Origin: Azospira sp. I13
GTDB lineage: Bacteria; Pseudomonadota; Gammaproteobacteria; Burkholderiales; Rhodocyclaceae
Reading direction: 5' to 3'
Assembly (NCBI RefSeq): GCF_003112695.1
Contig: NZ_BFBP01000024.1
Coordinates: 1 to 64,000, forward strand
DNA: 64,000 nt
In this document: positions 1-7,872 of the stretch, piece by piece
How the letters are laid out: the number at the start of each line of letters is the position of its first letter
Numbering within the stretch: the first letter of the stretch is position 1
Translations under genes and position numbers: made by a program
The notes under the pieces: generated by a model
The model's input: the letters and a program-made list of their open reading frames with translations, nothing else
What the model was told of the DNA's origin: nothing
The model's database searches: none

Positions 1-22
1 CGAATGTCCGTCTTGCTCCCAT
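1..22 (-). CDS. Start of IS3-family transposase OrfA (first 7 codons only)
   Basis: The ATG at 22-20 follows a GGAGGT ribosome binding site (32-27) with a 4-base spacer. The seven visible residues, MGARRTF, match the usual start of IS3-family OrfA helix-turn-helix proteins. The rest lies outside the window. The call depends mainly on the combination of terminal repeat, leader and these residues. Confidence 0.5.
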
Positions 23-83
23 AAATACCTCCAGTTTCACCTTCACACCTTAACAAGGTGTCCATGAAACCGGCAGCAGCCCA
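1..83 (-). mobile_element. End of an IS3-family insertion sequence (partial, runs off the left edge)
   Basis: Read on the minus strand, this stretch starts with TG at 83-82, continues as a terminal-repeat-like sequence (TGGGCTGCTGCCGGTTTCAT), passes an inner hairpin (ACACCTT/AAGGTGT at 45-51 and 55-61), and reaches a Shine-Dalgarno GGAGGT followed by an ATG that opens MGARRTF. That is the layout of an IS3-family left end: terminal inverted repeat, short leader, then orfA encoding a basic N-terminus of this type. Only the end is inside the window, so the group within IS3 cannot be named and the boundary at 83 is an estimate from the TG terminus. Confidence 0.6.
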
Positions 84-514
84 GAGCGCTGTTTTATGCT
101 CTGTTGAGGTTGCCGTTTAGCTCAAATCAGGTGCTGGCCAAAGTTGCTCCTCAACTGTTCGACGTCGTCAGGGATCGAGTCTTCCCGTTCGCACGTAGCA
201 CAACAAATTGGCTGAGTATGGAGCGAGTCTCCTATGAGCGGACCGCTCACTTAGTTAGGGTCGTGTTGGAGTCTCAGGAGGGTGGATTGGCTGGCTATCG
301 TGCTCGAGAAGTGCTGGATAGACTATTTGAGAGTGGATGGCTTACTCCAGTCGGCTTTCTGAGCTTCTCAGCGCCCTGTGGCGGTCAGAACAGCCAGGAT
401 CGTAGACGGAAGGCGTCATTGCGAATATGTGGAGACTGGATTGTTGAGACCTGGGATGCGGCATTTGAGGAGCTAAACCTGGCTTCCGCAAAAAAAGGGG
501 AACCGGCTGCCTAA
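83..514 (+). pseudogene. 5'-truncated gene of unknown function next to the IS end
   Basis: An open frame runs from the IS boundary to a stop at 514. No ATG lies near the 5' end; the first usable start is a TTG at 104, giving 136 residues. The frame stays open upstream of that TTG as far as the IS end at about 83, so the simplest reading is that the insertion removed the N-terminal part of a longer gene. The residual protein is mixed helical with a run VSYERTAHLVRVVLES and no motif I recognise. It faces the six-gene minus-strand operon and does not belong to it. It could also be a chance frame; an antisense frame overlaps its 3' half. Confidence 0.35.
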
Positions 515-643
515 GAGTGAAAAATCCAAGAACAACCGATTCTGCTTTCTGGCCTCCGCGGACGGCAAAGTTGCTTTCCGTGAACGACCGCTGAACAGAA
601 AATTGCTGCCCTTCCATTCCCGCAGGCGAACTCACTCTCAGTG

Positions 644-687
644 GCCTGAAGCAGCTTTTGTTGGAGTAGCAACGGAAGTCTTCAGGC
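644..687 (-). terminator. Nested inverted repeat downstream of the DUF6527 gene, possible terminator
   Basis: Arms GCCTGAAG (644-651) and CTTCAGGC (680-687) pair perfectly over 8 bases. Inside the loop GTTG (660-663) and CAAC (670-673) can pair again. The structure starts about 22 bases after the stop of the last operon gene. There is no clean U-run on the minus-strand side, so termination is an inference from position and pairing only. Confidence 0.3.
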
Positions 688-708
688 TGTCGTAAAGGTA
701 GGATTGAA

Positions 709-1158
709 TTACTTCGAGAACCACGCCAAAAAGCGAGACCATAAGCCGCTAGCTTTCTCCGGATCAACGGTGAGTGCAGTCGACGGCGCGTCAAGTTGGG
801 CAGACGCCGTTGCGTGACCGTAATAAGCGGCTTTCGCCCGCTTGTCACGGAGCCTTTCGGCTTCAACGCGCACATCAGACCACTGGCCACACTCGATAAC
901 GCGATTTCTTTCTATCACATAGTGCGAGCGGCAAGCTTGATTCCAGTTGCCCACCGAGGGATTGAGCGTCACGGACTCGCCGTCAAACGTTATCCGCCAG
1001 TCCGTCGGCGTGAACGGAGTCACTACGCGTTCCCCGCAACCGCAGCAGCACGAGTGCACCGCGGTTGCGTATTCCATCGAGATGTACAGAACGCCCGGTT
1101 CCAACTCACGTGGTACGTTCCGGACAAACCGGTGCTCCAAGGTGTGGTCCCGCATCAC
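709..1158 (-). CDS. DUF6527 family zinc-binding protein of a ubiquitin-like operon
   Basis: A 149-aa protein with the family's hallmark region: a Cys cluster HSCCCGCGERVVTP at about 36-48, a strand-rich stretch with GESVTLNPSVGNW at about 60-72, then CRSHYVI at about 76-82. C38-x2-C41 and C76-x2-H79 would make a single zinc site of ribbon or treble-clef type. The start ATG overlaps the stop of the ThiF gene by 4 bases, so the two are probably translationally coupled. From memory of the family, DUF6527 genes sit beside ThiF/E1-like and multi-ubiquitin genes; the biochemical role is not established. A substrate-recruiting or E3-like partner is a reasonable guess because of the zinc fold and the position as last gene of the operon. 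Confidence 0.8.
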   Translation of the reverse strand: MMRDHTLEHRFVRNVPRELEPGVLYISMEYATAVHSCCCGCGERVVTPFTPTDWRITFDGESVTLNPSVGNWNQACRSHYVIERNRVIECGQWSDVRVEAERLRDKRAKAAYYGHATASAQLDAPSTALTVDPEKASGLWSRFLAWFSK

Positions 1159-2336
1159 AATTGGTCTCCGTTCAGCAGCATGCCGCCGTCAGTGGTGTAG
1201 GTACTGTGGTGCTCCTGCTCAAGGTCTCGATAGAACCCGCGTAATTTCTTCCACTTCACGACCGCTAAACACGCGTTTAAGGCATTCAGGTCGGCCACCT
1301 GGATATTGGACGCATATACGTCCTGGCCGCCACCGCCCGCGAAGGAGATGCGCCCTTGGTGTACATGCTCGCGCCTCGTGGGCGTGCTGGTTGTCACGCG
1401 CAAGATGCCGCCGAGGCTGCCGTTAGTGAGTTCCAGGCCCATGCCGACATCGATGAACGGCACGCCCAGCGCCTCGAGCTTGGCCACGACAGCACGCTTC
1501 TTCTCGCCGGCATCCATGCTGAGGAACGCAAACGTGATGCCGTCCAGCAGGCCGAGCGTATCCGCGTTCATCTCCACGGGATGCGCCTCGATGTTGCGGT
1601 GCATGCGCTCGTAGATGCTTTTCAGGTAGTCCACCTTCTTCGGGGCATCCCGCAGCTCTTCCAGTGACGGTGCCCCAGGCGCGCGGAAGGCGTTGTGTGA
1701 CAGGAAGTCATCACCGTCGAAAAGGCGGACCCGCTTAACGGGCGTCTTCGCGACGAAGTCGAGGATGTAGCCGCCGGTGCCACCCAGGCCGATAATGGCT
1801 ACAACCTCCTCTTCTAGCTTGCTGGCCAACGCGCCAATCCCGACGCGGCTGGAGGCAGTGTCGAGATAGTTGAACACGCTGGCCTCATCTTCCTCCTCAC
1901 CGCTGCGGAATACGCGCGGGCTGATGCCTGGCTGCAGCACCGCGGCCGGCCCGGATACGATGGTCGCGTAGGTCGACATCTTGGCGTAGTAGTCCGCATA
2001 ACCCTGGTCGCTCGGCTTGCTGGAGAAGCTGAACCGCGCCGTGAGCCCATAGCCGAGGTCTTTGTTCGGCGCGGCATGCGAGATGCCCTGCAAAGGCGTT
2101 CCGTCGGCATTGCACGGGAAGTCGCCATCCCAGTTCATGACATGCGTTTCGGGTTTGCGGGTACGGTCACCTGCAAGGTCAAGAGTAGAGACCAGGGTGC
2201 CAAAACGGACCTGGCGCTGGGCGTCCACGTAGGGTACTTCCAGCATCACAAGGAAGTTTCCCTTGATGCGGATGAAGTAGCCCTCCGAGCGGAGCCGAGC
2301 CAGATCGGGATTAAGACTGAACAGTGCGCGTGACAT
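1155..2336 (-). CDS. ThiF/E1-like adenylyltransferase with N-terminal DUF6791-type domain
   Basis: I chose the ATG at 2336 (393 aa, MSRALFSLNPDL...) because the longer frame only adds residues overlapping the upstream gene in another frame; this start still overlaps that gene by 26 bases. Residues 1-165 form an N-terminal domain (DUF6791 type) containing WDGDFPC, whose Cys75 is a candidate thioester residue. From about 178 a Rossmann ATP-binding domain follows: VVAIIGLGGTGGYILDFVAK, then RLFDGDDF, the E1/ThiF/MoeB adenylation signature. The only Cys in the ThiF part is in NALNACLAVVKW near the C-terminus, so a canonical E1 catalytic Cys is not evident. It probably activates the C-terminus of the ubiquitin-like protein encoded just upstream. 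The adenylyltransferase call is secure; an E2-like role for the N-terminal domain is inference. Confidence 0.85.
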   Translation of the reverse strand: MSRALFSLNPDLARLRSEGYFIRIKGNFLVMLEVPYVDAQRQVRFGTLVSTLDLAGDRTRKPETHVMNWDGDFPCNADGTPLQGISHAAPNKDLGYGLTARFSFSSKPSDQGYADYYAKMSTYATIVSGPAAVLQPGISPRVFRSGEEEDEASVFNYLDTASSRVGIGALASKLEEEVVAIIGLGGTGGYILDFVAKTPVKRVRLFDGDDFLSHNAFRAPGAPSLEELRDAPKKVDYLKSIYERMHRNIEAHPVEMNADTLGLLDGITFAFLSMDAGEKKRAVVAKLEALGVPFIDVGMGLELTNGSLGGILRVTTSTPTRREHVHQGRISFAGGGGQDVYASNIQVADLNALNACLAVVKWKKLRGFYRDLEQEHHSTYTTDGGMLLNGDQL

Positions 2337-3060
2337 TGAAGATGGTCCCTTTCTTTTTAACTTCAACAGAGCCGCCTTCGCCGAGTTCTCCAGCGTGAGG
2401 GAGCGATGCCGCATTGCGGTAGGTCATCGAGAACTTCACGTTGGTCTCGGGCGGCGCGTTCGGGTGTGACAACTTGACCACCTGCTCGAAGGTGACGTGC
2501 TTGTCCGGAACGGTCTCCTCGACAGAGTTGACCAAGATGATGTAGCCCGTCTGCGGCTTGGGGGCAGTGATGAAACGCTCGATGCCCGGCGCGTCGAGGT
2601 TGATCCGATCGTCCGGCTCGATGAGTAGGTCTTCACCGCCGCGGACCTCCAAGAAAACAGCATCGTCCGACGAAGTCTCGGCGAGGTCGTACAGAACGCT
2701 GCCGAGCATGTTGGCGTGCCCCCACGCCAGCTGGCAGTCGTTTAGCGAGAACTTGAAGTCGCGGTCCGACTTGAACGCGATGAAGCGTTCAGCGCCCTTC
2801 CCGCGCAGATCGAAGGTCTCGTCGAGGCGGACGTCCTCGAAGTCGCCCGTGTCCAGGTAGGCGTACAGGATGTAGTCAGTGCGATGGTCCAAACCAGCAC
2901 TAGCCAGGATTTGCCTGCCGGTGGGAACTGGGTCCGGTACATTAATGTTGCGAAAATTCAGCCCATCCAGGCCGAAGCGGATACGATAGGCGGCGGCTTC
3001 CCGCAAAGCGCGACCCTCGCGGATCGCGTCACCAACGTCGTCAATATCAGGATATTTCAT
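2311..3060 (-). CDS. Multi-ubiquitin protein with three tandem beta-grasp domains
   Basis: This 249-aa protein shows three related units: about 25-95 (TGRQILASAGL, then LDETFDLRGKGAERF), about 101-166 (DDRINLDAPGIERF), and about 170-247 (VTFEQVVKLSHP, then EVKKKGTIFNVTRT). Repeated beta-grasp units, with their GxERF and FNVT endings, are the pattern of the multiubiquitin family. It ends in TVQS, without the Gly-Gly of eukaryotic ubiquitin, and no JAB-type processing peptidase is encoded in the cluster. The protein is presumably the modifier handled by the neighbouring E1-like protein. Its ATG lies 83 bases after the helicase stop, the only real gap in the operon. Confidence 0.8.
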   Translation of the reverse strand: MKYPDIDDVGDAIREGRALREAAAYRIRFGLDGLNFRNINVPDPVPTGRQILASAGLDHRTDYILYAYLDTGDFEDVRLDETFDLRGKGAERFIAFKSDRDFKFSLNDCQLAWGHANMLGSVLYDLAETSSDDAVFLEVRGGEDLLIEPDDRINLDAPGIERFITAPKPQTGYIILVNSVEETVPDKHVTFEQVVKLSHPNAPPETNVKFSMTYRNAASLPHAGELGEGGSVEVKKKGTIFNVTRTVQS

Positions 3061-3143
3061 AGGGTCCTCTAGGTTGTTGTGGCGAAGCTTTCTCGCCTAC
3101 AACCGTTTAATCGGACCCACCGGACGATGCCGGTAAATTTTTT

Positions 3144-6100
3144 TCAGAAGTTTTTTATAAGCGCGCCAGGAGGCACGGCGCCACATACGAAGAAAGCTGG
3201 GCAGTTGGGGCACGTCACGTCCGACGCCTTGGCCCGGAAGTTCCCCTCGCGAATGTCACGTAGGATGTTGCCCAGCTTGACCTGACGGTTACTCAACTCC
3301 TTTGCCGACAAAACTAGGGGCTTAGCTTCGGCGTCAGCCAAATGCACCAGTTCCACTATCGCGTCTGGAAAAGCTGCTCGAGCTGCTAAGAGGAACGCTG
3401 CGATACCGACGTCTTTACCTTCTGTGCTTGATGCGTGCCCTGTCTTGACCCGGCGCAGCGTTCGAATGCCATCACGCACCAAGACGTCGTCCGGCCTGAC
3501 CTCCACTTCGTGGTCGTCGAAGGTGATGCGCAGCGCGGTGGGCACTTCAACCATGGCGCCAGCCCGCGATTCCAGGAAATAGCCTAGCATCTTGGAGGCC
3601 ATAGCACGGTAGTCCTCGACGTATCCGTGGTCGTGAAGCCCGTGGGTGACGAAGGCCTCTGCAAGAAGTGCATCACACTGATCAGTCGAGGCAACTCCGT
3701 TGGTGACTACCTTTCGATAGACCTCCCGGATCGCCTCGTGCATCTGCATGAAGGCGCTCGTGCGTCGACGCCCACCGACTTGCAGCAGATGTGTATACAA
3801 GAACCGCCGCCCGCACGACTCATAGAGCGCGACCGCCTCGGAACTGAAGGATGGCGCGCCCAAAAAGATCACGGGTATTTGTGCAGCGTCTGAGGCTGGA
3901 GGCAGAACGGTCAATGGCGTGACCGATCGCTGGCTGGCGGCGCCGATGCGGTCAAGGAACTTCGACAGTGGCCTGGAGGTGCCGTTGGACTTCGTCGTGG
4001 CGCCGTAGAAAGCCAGACAGTCCTTTGCCCGCGACATCGCCACGTAGAAGAGGCACTCCTGCTCCTCGTTGTGCGCGGCCCGCGCGATTTCCTCCGGGCT
4101 GCCCGCCCCTCCCGTCACCATGCCGTTCGGCGGCGGACATTTAGAGGGGCGGATAGCACCAGGGATGGAGTCCTGATTCACGCCCACTATGTGGACTACC
4201 GGAAATTCCAAACCCTTGGAGCCGTGGATCGTCATCAGGCGAACAGCGTCGATGCCTTGGGCTGCGGCTGGCAATTGCCTAAGATCCCTGTCGTCCCGGA
4301 GGCGCAGCAGCCTGCGTACGCGGTCGGCCAACCGCTGGATCGGAAGACCCTGCCCGTTGGGCTGGACTCGAACGAAATTCATGAACTGCCAGATGGCGAT
4401 GCCTTGGGCCTGTTCAGGAACACTAGACGACGAGGCGATGCGCGCTGCCAGCCTCGTTCGGTCAAGCAGCAAGGTTGCAAGCACTGCCCAGGGTTGCGCC
4501 GTGGCGTCGAAGCCGTCGAGCGCGGTACTTAAGGCAGACAGGGCGGCCTGCCCGGCTCGAGTTATGTCCGGTGCTCCTTGCCGCCATGCACCGGGCTGCA
4601 CTTCAGCGCCGCGAAGGCGTTCAAATATGCGTACAGCGTCCTCAAGCGCCATAGCGAATTCGGGCCAGCAGGCGGTGCGAATCAGGCCCATGGCGCGCCT
4701 GTCCACAAGGAGCAAGAGGACAGCGATAAGATCCTTTATCTCGGTGCGCTCGAAGAGACTGCCCAAGAATAGGACGGGCACGCCGGCACGCTCAAGCTCC
4801 TGCCCGGTATCTGACAGCCTATCGTTGCCCCTGCACAGAACTGCCTGATCGCGATACCGAAAGCCTGCTGCTCGGAACTGCTCAATGCTGTCGACCAGTG
4901 CCGAAGTAACGAGCGAACCTTCAGCAACGGTGATGACCTCCGGCTGCGCGCCGCCGGAGCCCCGATCAGCCTCGAGGGACGTGGGCCCATCAGCGGCACT
5001 CATGCCGGCTGCGAAGTTGGAGAAAGCGCTGACAATCTCTGGCGTGGAGCGATAGTTGATGTCCAGATTGTCTCGAACCCCTCCAGGGAAGTCCTCACGG
5101 CCAAAACGCGCCATGTTGAAGGACGAGGCGCCCCGGAAGCGATAGATGGACTGCTTGACGTCTCCAACCACCCACAGGTTTTCACCTGTGGGTTTGAGGG
5201 CGGCAAGGAGCCGGACGCTGCTTCGGTTCACGTCCTGATACTCGTCGACTAGAACGTGGTCGTAGTCGCTCTGGAGCTGGGCCCTCACCGCTTCATCGCC
5301 CTCGAGGAGGAGCACCGGCCGCATGACCAAGTCGCCGAAGTCGACGCACCCTGAGGCGGCTTTGAGTTCCTCGTAGCGTGCGTAGACCCCTGCGACCTCT
5401 TCAGCCTTTTCAGCAGCTTCGATAGCTGCAGGGTCGGCCGCAGCCGCACGCATCGTCTGAGCCAGGGCGAGATAGGCCCGAGGACCAACGACCTCGTCCT
5501 TAGCTCGGGAGACTGCGGTCAAAATATCGGCAGCAGTCTGCGATGGGTCGTAAAGGTTTCGATAGTGCTGCAGGCCGAGCCGAGGGAACTCGATTTCGAG
5601 TAGTTCAACGGCCTCAGTACGGTCCATCAGCCGAGGGTCCGTCGGCAATTCGCACCTATCGCTGAATCGTCTGAGGATGTCTAAGCCAAAGCTGTGGAAC
5701 GTGCCGATGCACAGCGCAGCTGCCTGTTGCGGGCGTCTCCGAGCGATCCGCTCGGCCATCTCGCCTGCAGCCTTGTTTGAGAAGGTAAGGAGGAGGATGC
5801 GCCTGGGGTCAACGCCATCGTCAAGTAAGCTCTCGACGCGAGCCACCAGCGTGCGCGTCTTGCCAGTGCCCGGCCCGGCCTGGAGCAGGAATGCGGCGCC
5901 ACGGTGGGCAGCGGCAGTTTGCTGCTTTAGGTTCAGCGGGACTTCGATCAGCTCTGTAGCTGCAGCTGCCGGAAAGGCGGGAAGCAACAGGGCGTCCAGC
6001 ATCTGCTGGGCAATAACCTCGAACGGAGCGCCCAGGCGCGCAGCTACGGCGGAGCACGTCTGGCCCTGGGTCACGTGCAGGTCTACCGCGACGTGTCGTG

Positions 6101-6527
6101 GGAGGAGAAGCTCCCGCGCAAAGAGATCCATCTGGACCTCTCTCCGCTGACGCCGGCTGTAGTCCACTACGCGGTCCATGCCGACGGGTGCTGCTTCCGA
6201 GGTACGGGCCGGGTCGATGTTTGTCGCTTGCTCGGACTCATCCTCACCATCGCCCAGTTCAGCATGCCCGATTTCGTGCGCTACCAGAAACGCCTGGTCG
6301 AACGGCGACCCGTTGGCTTCGTGGATGATGAGCGGAACGTCCGGGTCAAAGGAGGCTCGGCCGCCATCGAGAAGTGCGGCACTGGGAGCACAGGTCTCGA
6401 CGGTGATCCCGAGATCGTTTGCTATGCCAACGGCAAACTCATATGGAGACCATGGATTTCGCCCGCGCCGGACGGCCTCATCGTGCAGCCGCTGCGCGTG
6501 CTGCCGAGCCAGCTCTATCGGGTCCAT
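3144..6527 (-). CDS. ImmA/IrrE metallopeptidase - UvrD-type helicase - Fe-S RecB-like nuclease fusion
   Basis: 1127 aa in three parts. Residues about 25-180 are an ImmA/IrrE-like zinc protease with HEIGH at 84-88. About 200-860 is a superfamily 1 helicase of UvrD/PcrA type: Walker A AGPGTGKT (217-224), TFSNKAAGEMAER, Walker B DEYQD (428-432), VVGDVKQSIYRFRG (454-466), MTIHGSKGLEFPVV (766-779) and YVAMSRAK (828-835). About 890-1127 resembles the AddB/Cas4 class of RecB-like nucleases: C905 plus C1106-x2-C1109-x5-C1115 form the Fe-S cysteine pattern, with PDDV (1012-1015) and RVKTG (1026-1030). The usual Asp/Glu of the D-x-K motif is Arg here, so nuclease activity is uncertain. The gene starts 2 bases after the preceding stop and is probably a DNA-processing effector. 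Confidence 0.85.
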   Translation of the reverse strand: MDPIELARQHAQRLHDEAVRRGRNPWSPYEFAVGIANDLGITVETCAPSAALLDGGRASFDPDVPLIIHEANGSPFDQAFLVAHEIGHAELGDGEDESEQATNIDPARTSEAAPVGMDRVVDYSRRQRREVQMDLFARELLLPRHVAVDLHVTQGQTCSAVAARLGAPFEVIAQQMLDALLLPAFPAAAATELIEVPLNLKQQTAAAHRGAAFLLQAGPGTGKTRTLVARVESLLDDGVDPRRILLLTFSNKAAGEMAERIARRRPQQAAALCIGTFHSFGLDILRRFSDRCELPTDPRLMDRTEAVELLEIEFPRLGLQHYRNLYDPSQTAADILTAVSRAKDEVVGPRAYLALAQTMRAAAADPAAIEAAEKAEEVAGVYARYEELKAASGCVDFGDLVMRPVLLLEGDEAVRAQLQSDYDHVLVDEYQDVNRSSVRLLAALKPTGENLWVVGDVKQSIYRFRGASSFNMARFGREDFPGGVRDNLDINYRSTPEIVSAFSNFAAGMSAADGPTSLEADRGSGGAQPEVITVAEGSLVTSALVDSIEQFRAAGFRYRDQAVLCRGNDRLSDTGQELERAGVPVLFLGSLFERTEIKDLIAVLLLLVDRRAMGLIRTACWPEFAMALEDAVRIFERLRGAEVQPGAWRQGAPDITRAGQAALSALSTALDGFDATAQPWAVLATLLLDRTRLAARIASSSSVPEQAQGIAIWQFMNFVRVQPNGQGLPIQRLADRVRRLLRLRDDRDLRQLPAAAQGIDAVRLMTIHGSKGLEFPVVHIVGVNQDSIPGAIRPSKCPPPNGMVTGGAGSPEEIARAAHNEEQECLFYVAMSRAKDCLAFYGATTKSNGTSRPLSKFLDRIGAASQRSVTPLTVLPPASDAAQIPVIFLGAPSFSSEAVALYESCGRRFLYTHLLQVGGRRRTSAFMQMHEAIREVYRKVVTNGVASTDQCDALLAEAFVTHGLHDHGYVEDYRAMASKMLGYFLESRAGAMVEVPTALRITFDDHEVEVRPDDVLVRDGIRTLRRVKTGHASSTEGKDVGIAAFLLAARAAFPDAIVELVHLADAEAKPLVLSAKELSNRQVKLGNILRDIREGNFRAKASDVTCPNCPAFFVCGAVPPGALIKNF

Positions 6528-6529
6528 GG

Positions 6530-7096
6530 CTACTCCTCGCGGAGTAGGTTTGAAATGCTATGTTCGTCGACACCCGCGTCTTGCAAGACTCTCTCGAATG
6601 ACACCTTCTCAGGTGCTACTGGCTTGACAGCCGATTTCCTTGCGCGAGCCATGGGGGCTACGGCAGGAAGCGCGAGATATGAGAGCAGCGTCTCGGTCGA
6701 GGTTCTCAGCGCCTCGGCCATCTTTGTGGCCATGCGATGGGGCAAGGTTTCCACCTCGATCCGGCGCTCTCGGAACGCGAGGCCAACTTGCATTGGCAAG
6801 GCCAGCGCACTGATGGCCTCGGTGAACACCTTCGCTGGGGCAGCTTCCAGGGACTGCAGTGTTGCAGCGTTCTCCCGGAGGCGCGCCATACCTGCGGCTA
6901 CGAGGTCAAACTCGGCGGCACCAAGAGGAATATTGTCATCAAACTCCCGAGTCAATTCCATGGAGAGGTCTATCAGGGCCACGGAATACTCAGGGTACTC
7001 GGCGAGGTATCGCTGCAGAACACCAGTTCCTGGCTGGAAGTCCATGGCGAACGCTCTCAGAACGTCGTCTGCCGAGAGTTGAGGATGCTGAGTCAT
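6530..7096 (-). CDS. Uncharacterised 188-aa protein between a sigma-like regulator and the helicase fusion
   Basis: Not recognised. The product is mostly helical and soluble, with an acidic-hydrophobic N-terminus (QLSADDVLRAFAMDFQPG), no membrane segment, and a basic stretch ARARKSAVKPVAPEK near 150-165 followed by a short C-terminal helix (ISNLLREE). Its ATG overlaps the stop of the sigma-like gene by 4 bases and its stop lies 2 bases before the helicase start. Tight coupling to a sigma-region-4-like protein makes an anti-sigma or accessory regulator plausible. The ImmA-type protease encoded next door makes it a possible cleavage target. Both ideas rest on position only. Confidence 0.7.
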   Translation of the reverse strand: MTQHPQLSADDVLRAFAMDFQPGTGVLQRYLAEYPEYSVALIDLSMELTREFDDNIPLGAAEFDLVAAGMARLRENAATLQSLEAAPAKVFTEAISALALPMQVGLAFRERRIEVETLPHRMATKMAEALRTSTETLLSYLALPAVAPMARARKSAVKPVAPEKVSFERVLQDAGVDEHSISNLLREE

Positions 7097-7872
7097 CGCA
7101 CCATCCCCTTTTGCTCAAGGAATCGCTTCAGCGATGCAAAGGCCTTGTCTCGATGCGTGCGGATGGTCTTTTCCGACTTTCCCAGCACTTTGCTGATGGA
7201 CTCGATCGAGGGGTCATTGGACTCGATGGGAATATCTTGGCGCCACATCACGACGATTCTCCTTTGAAGTTCAGGCAGCCTGTCAATCGCTTCGTCTATT
7301 AGGAGCCGGTAATCTTTGTTGTCAAATTCGTCGGACTTGAACGGGTCGTAGCTGCCGACGGCGGATTCCACCTGGGCAGTGACTTCGCCGTCCTCGGTCT
7401 CCAGCTCATCGTTCCGATTCTCAAGCTTCCAGTGGCGAGCGTTCGCATCGCGGCGATCTGCCGCGATGGCCGCGTTGAAGTTGACCTCATAGTAGTCGAG
7501 GCGCTCGTCATACTCGTTCCAGTCGCTGAGCAGCAGGTCGACGAAGTGGTCAACGACTTCCTCTCGGATGTTCAACCCAGTCAGAGAGACGGTATCGCCG
7601 CCCGAATTGGGGATAGCCCGGACTCGGCTGGCCACGCGACCAAGAAGTTTCTCGGTCAGCTTCTCTCGGTAAGCGCCTGGGGCCGCGTTGCGCACGAAGT
7701 ACAGTAGTGCTTCGGGGGATATAAAACCAAGCTCCCTACTCGACCACAGGCCAGCGCGGCGTTCAAATTCTGATGCACTGATGTCTGCTAGACCTTGAAT
7801 CTCGGATTCGACCACGTCTCGCCTTAAATAAGGCGTACCGTCGAGCTTGCGTTTGCGTAGGGAACGTGACAC
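7093..7872 (-). CDS. Sigma-70 region 4-like DNA-binding regulator
   Basis: 259 aa starting at GTG (7872), supported by AGGA six bases upstream. The C-terminal part, about 187-252, has the layout of sigma region 4: LLIDEAIDRLPELQRRIVVM, an intervening SIESISKVLGKSEKTIRTHR helix-turn-helix, then AFASLKRFL. Residues about 50-140 are helical and could be a diverged region 2, but the canonical -10-recognition motifs are not visible. A long acidic linker (ENRNDELETEDGEV) sits between them. As first gene of the operon it is probably the regulator of the module, either as an ECF-like sigma factor or as a region-4-only DNA-binding protein. Confidence 0.65.
   Translation of the reverse strand: MSRSLRKRKLDGTPYLRRDVVESEIQGLADISASEFERRAGLWSSRELGFISPEALLYFVRNAAPGAYREKLTEKLLGRVASRVRAIPNSGGDTVSLTGLNIREEVVDHFVDLLLSDWNEYDERLDYYEVNFNAAIAADRRDANARHWKLENRNDELETEDGEVTAQVESAVGSYDPFKSDEFDNKDYRLLIDEAIDRLPELQRRIVVMWRQDIPIESNDPSIESISKVLGKSEKTIRTHRDKAFASLKRFLEQKGMVR

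Noticed and set aside
515-708. Gene in the gap after the truncated gene
   Set aside because: No frame with a plausible start and composition; only an inverted repeat is visible.
342-890. Minus-strand frame overlapping the DUF6527 gene and the truncated gene
   Set aside because: Runs in another frame through the end of DUF6527; no motif and Arg/Ser-rich composition.
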